A stretch of DNA of 19,674 nt from JBMNOI01 sp050942995. Lineage in GTDB: Bacteria; Chloroflexota; Anaerolineae; UBA1429. Of the stretch, positions 14,510 through 19,674 are shown in pieces (the stretch's first letter is position 1; every line of letters starts with the position of its first letter). The stretch is from NCBI GenBank assembly GCA_050942995.1, contig JBMNOI010000071.1, positions 1 through 19,674 on the forward strand. Reading direction: 5' to 3'. The translations under genes and the position numbers were made by a program. The notes beneath the pieces were generated by a model. The model did no database searches, was not told the DNA's origin, and saw nothing but the letters and a program-made list of their open reading frames with translations.

Positions 14510-15145
14510 TCAGGGGATAACAGGCGAAACGGGTGGGGGTTGAGGCTCGGCCAGGAGTCGTTGATATAACCTCTGGCCGAGTTCCTGAAAACGAGCTTCG
14601 TATTCAGGCGACAGGACATTGTCGATCACCATATCGTAAGCGTCCTCACGATTATCGGTGTAATAGCCCTTTTTGCGCCCCAAGGTGCGAAAGCCATATT
14701 TGAGATACAGATTCTGCGCGACACTGTTGGTCACGCGCACTTCGAGAGACACGGTGCGCAGATTGCGGTCGTGAGCCTGCTCGATCAAAGTGGCCAGGAG
14801 CAGCTCGCCCAGCCCACGCCCCCGCCACTCGGGCCGCAACGCCAGGGTGCAGATGTGCGCCTCGTTGCCCATCATCCAGAAGCCGCCATAGCCCAGCAGC
14901 GAAGGGTCCTCCTGCCCGCCACCGACCAGCCGCTGCACGCCGGACCAACGACCCACTTTGGCCGGTTGCATCCACAGCAGATAGCGCAACACCAGATAGA
15001 CGGAGAGAGAGTTCTGGCTCACCTCATGGCGAAAAGCGGCCGTCGACCAGGGCAATGTGAACACGCGATGCTCGATGCTCGAGACGGTGTAGACGTCTTT
15101 GGGCTGCATACGGTCGATGACATACGGCAACCCTTCGAGGTTCAT
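14510..15145 (-). CDS. rimI: [Ribosomal protein S18]-alanine N-acetyltransferase RimI-like (GNAT family)
   Basis: This is a GNAT acetyltransferase of RimI type, which acetylates the N-terminus of ribosomal protein S18 or other proteins. The acetyl-CoA loop is RPEWRGRGLGELLL (about 104-117), followed by LEVRVTNSVAQNLYLKYGF and GRKKGYYTDNREDAYDM, all typical. At 211 residues it is longer than the usual 150 or so. About 25 extra residues sit between the first strands (RYLLWMQPAKVGRW..GGGQED), and about 35 residues with a proline-rich end follow the GNAT core. ATG 15145 overlaps the tsaB stop as ATGA, which decides the start over TTG 15157. Adjacency to tsaB and tsaE is a common arrangement. Confidence 0.88.
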   Translation of the reverse strand: MNLEGLPYVIDRMQPKDVYTVSSIEHRVFTLPWSTAAFRHEVSQNSLSVYLVLRYLLWMQPAKVGRWSGVQRLVGGGQEDPSLLGYGGFWMMGNEAHICTLALRPEWRGRGLGELLLATLIEQAHDRNLRTVSLEVRVTNSVAQNLYLKYGFRTLGRKKGYYTDNREDAYDMVIDNVLSPEYEARFQELGQRLYQRLLAEPQPPPVSPVIP

Positions 15146-15843
15146 AGCGTTACGCAAGCTCCACTCGCATCGGCTGTCCCCGAGGTGGGGGGATAGGTAT
15201 AGATGGGGCTAAGGGCATCCAGATCATCCACCGCCCCCTCTTGCAGCCGCTCCCAGGCCAGCTCGGCCAGATAACCGGCACGGCGCAGCGAAGCGGCGAG
15301 GCACGAGATCGAGATGTTCTCGGCATCGGGCAGCGTCATCAGGCGATCGGCCAGATCGGCGTTCACCTCACCGGTGATCAGCACCGGCTCATCGGCCTCG
15401 GGCTCCCAGCGATTGGCCGGCACCAGTTCGACATCGCCATCCTGCACCGGCAATCCGTCTTCAAAGTGGTAGCGTGCCACCGAGAGCCGTCCGCGCCCCG
15501 CCTCTAACACGGCAATGATGGGACCGCCGGGATCGCCCGCAGCATAGACCACACTATCCAGTGTGGGAATGGCAATGATGGGGATATCCAGGGCCAGGCA
15601 AAAGCCCTTGGCGATGCTCATGCCGATGCGCAGACCGGTGAATGATCCCGGCCCCTGAGCAACGGCCAGCGCCGTCAGATCCTCAGGAGAGAGCTGTTGC
15701 AGAGACAACAGCCGCTCGATGGCCGGCATTACCTCGACGGAGTGATTATTCTCTGAACGCCAGCTCTGCTCTGCGACAATGCCCGCGTCATCATACAGAG
15801 CGATGCTGGCATAACGTGTTGCCGTATCAATTGCCAGTAACAT
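15142..15843 (-). CDS. tsaB: tRNA t6A37 biosynthesis protein TsaB
   Basis: TsaB is the non-catalytic ASKHA-fold partner of TsaD; together with TsaE they add threonylcarbamoyl to A37 of ANN-decoding tRNAs. The 233-residue protein starts MLLAIDTATRYASIALYDD, the family's opening strand pair, and contains QGPGSFTGLRIGMSIAKG (63-80), the most conserved TsaB motif, then IPTLDSVVYAA. Length is normal. The C-terminal PIYTYPP is typical of TsaB. It lies between tsaE (36 bases upstream) and rimI (overlapping). tsaD is not in the window. Confidence 0.94.
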   Translation of the reverse strand: MLLAIDTATRYASIALYDDAGIVAEQSWRSENNHSVEVMPAIERLLSLQQLSPEDLTALAVAQGPGSFTGLRIGMSIAKGFCLALDIPIIAIPTLDSVVYAAGDPGGPIIAVLEAGRGRLSVARYHFEDGLPVQDGDVELVPANRWEPEADEPVLITGEVNADLADRLMTLPDAENISISCLAASLRRAGYLAELAWERLQEGAVDDLDALSPIYTYPPTSGTADASGACVTL

Positions 15844-15879
15844 GCCGTCTCCCGGCGCCTCAAGATATATACGGGCGCC

Positions 15880-16389
15880 CTAACTCCTGGCGCCGAAAAC
15901 CTCGGCTCTCAGCTCTCGCAGAATCTCCAGATAGCGTTCGCCGGTGGCCTCAAAGGTCAACGACCGCTTGGTGTATTCCAGATAAGAGAGTCGAATCCAC
16001 AACCGCTCATCCGGGATGATCTCTATCGCCCGCTCCGCCCACTCGATGACGGTCACACCGTCACCGTACATATATTCTTCCAGCCCCAGCGAAAGGGCAT
16101 CGCAATAGTCCCGGATGCGATACAGATCCACATGATACATATAGGGTCCCGAACCCGAGGGCGCATATTCGTTGATATAGACGAACGTCGGGCTGCTGAT
16201 AATGCCCTCAACCCCGAGCCCCTTGCCGATCCCCTGCGTGAGACAGGTCTTGCCGGTCCCCAGATCTCCCTGCATACATACCACATCGCCTGACCGCAAC
16301 AATCGCCCCAGGCGCTCACCGATGGCAGATGTCTGCGCGGGGCTATGGGTGATCATGTCGAACGATTGCTCGGTAAGGATCGGCGTCAC
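15880..16389 (-). CDS. tsaE: tRNA t6A37 biosynthesis ATPase TsaE
   Basis: TsaE is the P-loop ATPase that drives the TsaB-TsaD cycle in t6A synthesis. Motifs are THSPAQTSAIGERLG near the N-terminus, Walker A GDLGTGKT (41-48), SSPTFVYINEY, HVDLYRI (86-92) and VIEWAER (114-120), all diagnostic. I place the start at GTG 16389 because GAGGG (16395-16399) lies five bases upstream. ATG 16356 would lack a ribosome site but still leave a complete domain, and TTG 16401 overlaps the ribosome site. Length is 169 residues, close to normal. It is 91 bases after the flavin reductase-like gene and upstream of tsaB. Confidence 0.93.
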   Translation of the reverse strand: MTPILTEQSFDMITHSPAQTSAIGERLGRLLRSGDVVCMQGDLGTGKTCLTQGIGKGLGVEGIISSPTFVYINEYAPSGSGPYMYHVDLYRIRDYCDALSLGLEEYMYGDGVTVIEWAERAIEIIPDERLWIRLSYLEYTKRSLTFEATGERYLEILRELRAEVFGARS

Positions 16390-16480
16390 AGTATCCCTCA
16401 ATGGCTCGGGGGCAGGGTGGGAGTCGGCAGCCGTTGCCCCTGACGAGAATATCGCGCCCCGTCAGCGAGATGATACATCA

Positions 16481-17041
16481 TCAGGTCAGGTTGATCCGTT
16501 TTCCCGGCAGGCAAAAACTCTTGCCTCCCAGGTGGTGTAGCGGGCGCAACTCTTCTTCCTCTTCGTCCGTCGGCAACAGCCAGGTGCCGTCAAAGGCCGC
16601 CTCCTCCGCCCAGGCGCCCACCACCTCGGCGATGAACATCGTATGGTCTCCCGGCGTCAGGGCATCCACCACCGCACACTCGATATGGGCCAGACACTCG
16701 CCGATCCAGGGAGATTCTACACGCTGGCCCACCTCCAGGCTCAATCCGGTGAGGGCGATCTTGTCCTCCGACTTACCGGACACAGTACCGCAAGTGAGCA
16801 CCTGCTCGGCCAGTGCGCGACCGGGGATATTGAGGACGCATTCTTCGCTGCGCCGGAGCATATCATGCGTATAGGCCGATGGGTGGATGGCGATAGTGAC
16901 AAGCGGTGGCTGAAGGCCGGCAGGAGCAACCCAGGCGACGGACATTACATTCACCTGTCCCTTGTACTGTGTCGTCAACAGGACGACCGGTCCTGGGGTG
17001 AGCAAGCGATGAGATTGGGTTAGTGGAATCTCGCGCTTCAC
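16481..17041 (-). CDS. Flavin reductase-like, FMN-binding domain protein
   Basis: The 186-residue protein belongs to the split-barrel flavin reductase-like family, which binds FMN and may reduce flavins or other substrates with NAD(P)H. Family features are PGPVVLLTT (16-24), VNVMSVAWVAPAGLQPPLVTIAI with the FMN-phosphate loop, then HDMLRRSEECVLNIPG, CGTVSGKSEDKIALTGL and an IAEVVGAW strand toward the C-terminus. The substrate cannot be assigned. The GTG start at 17041 is supported by GAGG seven bases upstream, and its promoter is readable at 17124-17152. It heads the run that continues with tsaE, though a 91-base gap means the link may be only by read-through. Confidence 0.87.
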   Translation of the reverse strand: MKREIPLTQSHRLLTPGPVVLLTTQYKGQVNVMSVAWVAPAGLQPPLVTIAIHPSAYTHDMLRRSEECVLNIPGRALAEQVLTCGTVSGKSEDKIALTGLSLEVGQRVESPWIGECLAHIECAVVDALTPGDHTMFIAEVVGAWAEEAAFDGTWLLPTDEEEEELRPLHHLGGKSFCLPGKRINLT

Positions 17042-17123
17042 AATACGACCTCATCGAAACCTATCTGCCGACAGACGATACAAAATGGCGCGCCACATCC
17101 GATGGCGCAACTCATGTGCGCCC

Positions 17124-17152
17124 AGTATGGCATATCGGCCCATGTGTGTCAA
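17124..17152 (-). promoter_or_regulatory. Promoter of the flavin reductase-like gene
   Basis: On the minus strand TTGACA (17147-17152), a 17-base spacer and CATACT (17124-17129) preceded by TGC, an extended -10. The -35 is a full consensus match. A GGCGCA/TGCGCC inverted repeat at 17104-17122 covers the expected start and could be an operator. Confidence 0.65.
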
Positions 17153-17169
17153 GAATCAGGCATATTTTT

Positions 17170-17210
17170 CACCTTCCGAAGGCCTTTGCGAGAGAGACCT
17201 TCGGAAGGTG
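17170..17210. repeat. Palindromic element with self-symmetric arms
   Basis: CACCTTCCGAAGG (17170-17182) is repeated inverted as CCTTCGGAAGGTG (17198-17210) across a 15-base spacer. Each arm is itself a CCTTC-N-GAAGG palindrome, so the arms are both inverted and nearly direct copies. No T-run follows on either strand. An 18-base relative occurs at 13275-13292. Confidence 0.7.
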
Positions 17211-17290
17211 CTGCCGGACCATGACCCAGCCTTTTGTATATTTTGAATCAAAGCGGTAATACGACGGCACAAATACGAGCATCACCCCCC

Positions 17291-17319
17291 TCGACAAGTA
17301 AGTGATGGAATCGTATAAT
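17291..17319 (+). promoter_or_regulatory. Promoter of the CBS-ACT gene
   Basis: TCGACA (17291-17296; five of six consensus bases), a 17-base spacer and a perfect TATAAT (17314-17319). The start would be near 17326, leaving a leader of about 58 bases that includes a TGGCA-CCG-TGCCA palindrome. Confidence 0.75.
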
Positions 17320-17383
17320 GAAGGTGCAGTGGACGATAGGTCTGGCACCGTGCCAAGCTCGATTAATAAGCAGGGGGTGTTCT

Positions 17384-18046
17384 ATGTTGGTCAAGAGTCG
17401 TATGAGTTCCAGCCCCATTACCATCTCACCCGACACCTCACTGCACGATGCCCTGAGCATCATGCGCGAGAACAAAGTGCGTCGTCTGCCCGTGCTGGAT
17501 TCAGGGGGCAGGTTGGTGGGCCTTGTCCTGGAGCGAGATTTGCTCTATGCGGCCCCCTCCCCGGCTACAAGCCTGAGCGTTTATGAGATGAACTATTTGA
17601 TCTCCAAGATCAAAGTCAAAGATTTGATGGCGTCTGATTTGATCACCGTCACCGAGGATACGCCCATCGAAGAGGCCGCACGCGTCATGGTGGATAACAA
17701 CATCGGCGGGTTGCCCGTCGTGCGTGACGGCAAGCTGGTGGGCATGATCACCGAAAGCGACCTGTTCGAGATCTTTTTAGAGATCCTGGGGGGACGCGAA
17801 GCCGGCCTGCGGGTGACCATCGGAGTCAAGGACGCCCGGGGTGTCCTGGCACAGCTTACCCGGAGTTTGGCCGAGTATGGCGCCGACATTGTCTCGCTGG
17901 GCACCTTCTGGGGAGACGATCCCGGCGAGCGCGAGATCACTTTCCGGGTTCAAAACCTGGACCCCTCGGCCATGGAAAAGATCGTTCGCGATATGGACGC
18001 CGAACTGGTGGACATACGCGAATGCACACCGGTTTGTCCCACCTGA
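17384..18046 (+). CDS. AcuB-like protein with two CBS domains and a C-terminal ACT domain
   Basis: The 220-residue protein has CBS domain 1 (about 1-56; PITISPDTSLHDALSIM..RLPVLD..GRLVGLVLERDLL), CBS domain 2 (about 77-133; ITVTEDTPIEEAARVM..IGGLPVV..GKLVGMITESDLF) and an ACT domain (about 142-212; GVKDARGVLAQLTRSLAEYGADIVSLG). CBS pairs bind adenine nucleotides and ACT domains bind amino acids or similar ligands, so this is a cytosolic metabolic sensor. The order matches AcuB of Bacillus, named from the acetoin-utilisation operon, but no acetoin genes are nearby. ATG 17384 is preceded by AGGGGGTG and the CBS domain starts right after it; the open frame extends to 17318, over the -10. It is a single-gene unit with its own promoter and terminator. 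Confidence 0.88.
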   Translation: MLVKSRMSSSPITISPDTSLHDALSIMRENKVRRLPVLDSGGRLVGLVLERDLLYAAPSPATSLSVYEMNYLISKIKVKDLMASDLITVTEDTPIEEAARVMVDNNIGGLPVVRDGKLVGMITESDLFEIFLEILGGREAGLRVTIGVKDARGVLAQLTRSLAEYGADIVSLGTFWGDDPGEREITFRVQNLDPSAMEKIVRDMDAELVDIRECTPVCPT

Positions 18047-18060
18047 GTCGTTATACCAGG

Positions 18061-18095
18061 AAGGGCGGCCCGAGATCGGGGCCGCCCCCTTTTTA
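18061..18095 (+). terminator. Intrinsic terminator of the CBS-ACT gene
   Basis: GGGCGGCCC (18063-18071) pairs with GGGCCGCCC (18079-18087) around a seven-base loop, followed by CC and six T (18090-18095). It lies 14 bases after the stop codon. Confidence 0.9.
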
Positions 18096-18123
18096 TCGTG
18101 AACGTCGGATCGACAGATCCGCC

Positions 18124-18735
18124 CTACGATCCGTCTTGCCGCTCGCTCATACGCCGGGCCAGCACATCGCGAGCCGCCCGCGCCGCCCGCCCCCGATGGC
18201 TAATGCGGTTTTTCACCTCGGGCGGCAATTCGGCCATGGTGCGATCATATTCGGGCACAAAGAACACCGGATCGTAGCCAAAGCCGTGTGTGCCGGTCGG
18301 CTCCCGGGCAATCCGTCCCTCGCACACCCCCTCTACCAGATCCTCCTCACCGTCGGGCCACACCAGAGCGATGACGCAGCGGAATCGCGCCGTGCGCTGC
18401 GCATCGGGCACTTTGGCCATGCGGCGCAACACCAGCCGATACCGATCCTCGTCCGAGGCATCCTCACCGCCGTATCGAGCCGAGTACACGCCGGGCTCCC
18501 CCCCCAACGCATCGATCTCGATTCCCGAATCATCACCCAGTGTGGGCAGACCGGTGGCCGTGGCATAGCTTCGCGCCTTGATCAAGGCGTTCTCGGCATA
18601 GGTGGCGCCCGTCTCTTCCACAGCCAGATCCACGCCCACATCGGCCAGGCTCACCAGCTCCAGGCCCAGGTCCTGCATGATCTGAGCGTACTCGGCAACC
18701 TTGCCACGATTATGTGTCGCGATCAGTAGCTTCAC
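18124..18735 (-). CDS. rdgB: XTP/dITP diphosphatase (RdgB/HAM1 family)
   Basis: This house-cleaning enzyme hydrolyses non-canonical purine triphosphates (XTP, dITP, ITP) to monophosphate and pyrophosphate, keeping them out of DNA and RNA. Motifs: LLIATHNRGKVAEY at the start, ETGATYAENALIKA (41-54), LGDDSGIEIDALGGEPGVYSARY (67-88), GFGYDPVF (151-158) and the C-terminal SHRGRA (179-184). Length is 203 residues, normal. The start is GTG 18735, with GGAG (18742-18745) six bases upstream; the open frame to 18864 would add 43 unrelated residues running over two promoters. Confidence 0.95.
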   Translation of the reverse strand: MKLLIATHNRGKVAEYAQIMQDLGLELVSLADVGVDLAVEETGATYAENALIKARSYATATGLPTLGDDSGIEIDALGGEPGVYSARYGGEDASDEDRYRLVLRRMAKVPDAQRTARFRCVIALVWPDGEEDLVEGVCEGRIAREPTGTHGFGYDPVFFVPEYDRTMAELPPEVKNRISHRGRAARAARDVLARRMSERQDGS

Positions 18736-18766
18736 CCCGCTCTCCTCTCTTTCGCGGATGGTATGA

Positions 18767-18794
18767 CTATAGCACGGCCCCATCCGACCGGCAA
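18767..18794 (-). promoter_or_regulatory. Possible rdgB promoter
   Basis: On the minus strand TTGCCG (18789-18794), a 16-base spacer and TATAGT (18767-18772). The spacing is slightly short, and the leader to GTG 18735 would be about 25 bases. Confidence 0.45.
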
Positions 18795-18857
18795 AGAGGA
18801 TTCTCGAAACGCTATCGGGGAGCCATGCCGCGATCGGCCTCTGAACGCAAAGAGGCT

Positions 18858-18886
18858 TTGACACTCGTGGATCGACCCGTTATAAT
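18858..18886 (+). promoter_or_regulatory. Perfect-consensus promoter of the sortase gene
   Basis: TTGACA (18858-18863), exactly 17 bases, then TATAAT (18881-18886): an exact sigma-70 consensus. Its predicted start (about 18892-18894) is only three to five bases before ATG 18897. Confidence 0.88.
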
Positions 18887-18896
18887 CAGCGAACAC

Positions 18897-19674
18897 ATGA
18901 GCGCCTCGCCGTTGGGTGCAAAGGACGGATCAAAGCGATTCATGGCGAGCTCCAGACGGAACGAGGACAATCTGTCGCAAAATCTCGATATCGCGCTGCC
19001 GGAGGAAAAGCGGCGCCATCGGGCCGCGCTGAAATTCAAGCGCATCGCGGCCGCCGAGCAGGTGCTCGACGAAGCGTTGTATTCTCCTGCACCGGCAGAA
19101 ACGGCCCGCGAATCGTTCGGAGGGCTGGGCGGCTCGGCCGTGCGAGATTGGCCGGTCGATCTGGAGCGAGTCGCAAATGCCGGCCCCACCGATCCATCAC
19201 CGGAAAAACCCGCGACGCGAAAGCGGCGGCGCCTGCGCGATGCCCTGCTCCTGATCGCCGAGATCGGCGCGCTGGTGGGATCGCTGGCGCTGGTGGGGCT
19301 GATGTATTCACGGTTGCAATCGCTGAACCGCGAGATTCGAGATCTGCGCCACAGCGCGCCCATAGACGCGCCCCTATCGGCAGCGGACGCATCTACGTCG
19401 GCCACACCGCTCGAGACGGCGTCTGTGGCTACGGCGATAGACGCCGAAACGTCGACACCCACCGCAACCGTAACAGGCGCTATATCGCCGACGATGGAAC
19501 CGACGGCCTCCCGTATGCCGGCGCCACGCATCGTCGCGCCGGTGACCGATGAGGAGGGCGCCGTCGCAACGAACATGCGCATGGTCATCCCCCGCATTCA
19601 GGTGGATGCGCCGATCGTTCGGGGCGATACGTGGGAGGACCTCAAGTGGGGCATCGGCCATCGCATCGGCAGTG
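18897..19674 (+). CDS. Sortase family transpeptidase, 3'-truncated by the window
   Basis: The frame runs open from ATG 18897 to the window end (259 codons, no stop). The last residues, MRMVIPRIQVDAPIVRGDTW and then EDLKWGIGHRIGS, match the first strands of Chloroflexota/class D-E type sortases, which cleave a C-terminal sorting motif and attach proteins to the envelope or pilus. Before this come a charged cytoplasmic region of about 114 residues, one membrane helix (about 115-136, DALLLIAEIGALVGSLALVG) and a Thr/Pro/Ala-rich linker (about 150-225). The catalytic His, Cys and Arg lie beyond the window. No ribosome site precedes the ATG; ATG 18942 is an in-frame alternative, also without a good one. 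A 261-codon open frame on the other strand here is a shadow. Confidence 0.8.
   Translation, partial: MSASPLGAKDGSKRFMASSRRNEDNLSQNLDIALPEEKRRHRAALKFKRIAAAEQVLDEALYSPAPAETARESFGGLGGSAVRDWPVDLERVANAGPTDPSPEKPATRKRRRLRDALLLIAEIGALVGSLALVGLMYSRLQSLNREIRDLRHSAPIDAPLSAADASTSATPLETASVATAIDAETSTPTATVTGAISPTMEPTASRMPAPRIVAPVTDEEGAVATNMRMVIPRIQVDAPIVRGDTWEDLKWGIGHRIGS

Larger units (their letters stand above)
17042..17383. other. Divergent intergenic region between the flavin reductase and CBS-ACT genes
   Basis: This 342-base gap holds two divergent promoters (17124-17152 minus, 17291-17319 plus), a 13-base inverted repeat at 17170-17210 between them, and short palindromes in the leaders: TGGCGCGCCA at 17086-17095, GGCGCA/TGCGCC at 17104-17122 and TGGCA/TGCCA at 17343-17355. 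No gene is supported in it. Confidence 0.6.

Noticed and set aside
17170..17210. Inverted repeat as an intrinsic terminator
   Set aside because: It lies between divergent genes and has no T-run on the exit side of either strand.
18812..19597. 261-codon minus-strand open frame at the right end
   Set aside because: Ser/Arg/Ala-rich shadow; the plus strand has a perfect promoter, a membrane helix and a sortase signature but no stop before the window end.
1..19674. tRNA, rRNA, CRISPR or prophage content
   Set aside because: No cloverleaf, ribosomal core, spaced repeats or phage structural genes were found on reading either strand.

Overview
The window looks like chromosomal DNA from a member of the Chloroflexota (Anaerolineae-like), GC-rich and densely coded. 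This is an inference from gene content: a group 3d-type NAD-linked [NiFe] hydrogenase, a DnaB / DnaD-like / DnaI-like replication set of Gram-positive style, a Gram-positive-type LexA box, a sortase, and large PMT-type glycosyltransferases. No rRNA, tRNA, CRISPR array, phage genes or transposase were seen.

Layout. (1) 1-1987, plus strand: the 3' part of a hydrogenase operon, with a truncated hoxY, then hoxH, then a strong intrinsic terminator. (2) 2059-4921, plus strand: a promoter followed by an unrecognised membrane protein built from two tandem repeats, a divergent formate/nitrite (FNT) channel, and fdhD overlapping the channel gene. This is a formate-handling cluster beside the hydrogenase. 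(3) 5042-8811, minus strand: two overlapping genes for a PMT/ArnT-type glycosyltransferase and a membrane-anchored clan GH-A glycosidase-like protein. They probably make or remodel a surface glycan or glycolipid. (4) 8915-13231, minus strand: a replication cluster in the order BFN-domain protein, dnaB, dnaD-like gene, then a helicase-loader-like ATPase with its own promoter and an apparent SOS box. (5) 13309-13660, plus strand: a small zinc-ribbon membrane protein. (6) 13667-17152, minus strand: flavin reductase-like protein, tsaE, tsaB, rimI and surE, an essential tRNA-t6A and protein-acetylation housekeeping run. (7) 17291-18095, plus strand: a CBS-CBS-ACT (AcuB-like) protein with promoter and terminator. 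(8) 18124-18735, minus strand: an RdgB-type nucleotide pyrophosphatase. (9) 18858-19674, plus strand: a consensus promoter and the 5' part of a sortase gene cut by the window end.

Genes within clusters are tightly coupled. Four-base ATGA overlaps join GH/GT, dnaB/dnaD-like and tsaB/rimI, and the FNT gene overlaps fdhD by 14 bases. Convincing sigma-70-type promoters can be read at most divergent boundaries. The most unusual items are the helicase-loader-like protein with two complete AAA+ modules in tandem, expressed from a promoter whose start site coincides with a perfect CGAAC-N4-GTTCG LexA-type operator; the duplicated membrane protein and atypical FdhD/FNT of the formate cluster; and a palindromic element that sits between back-to-back promoters in two separate intergenic regions.
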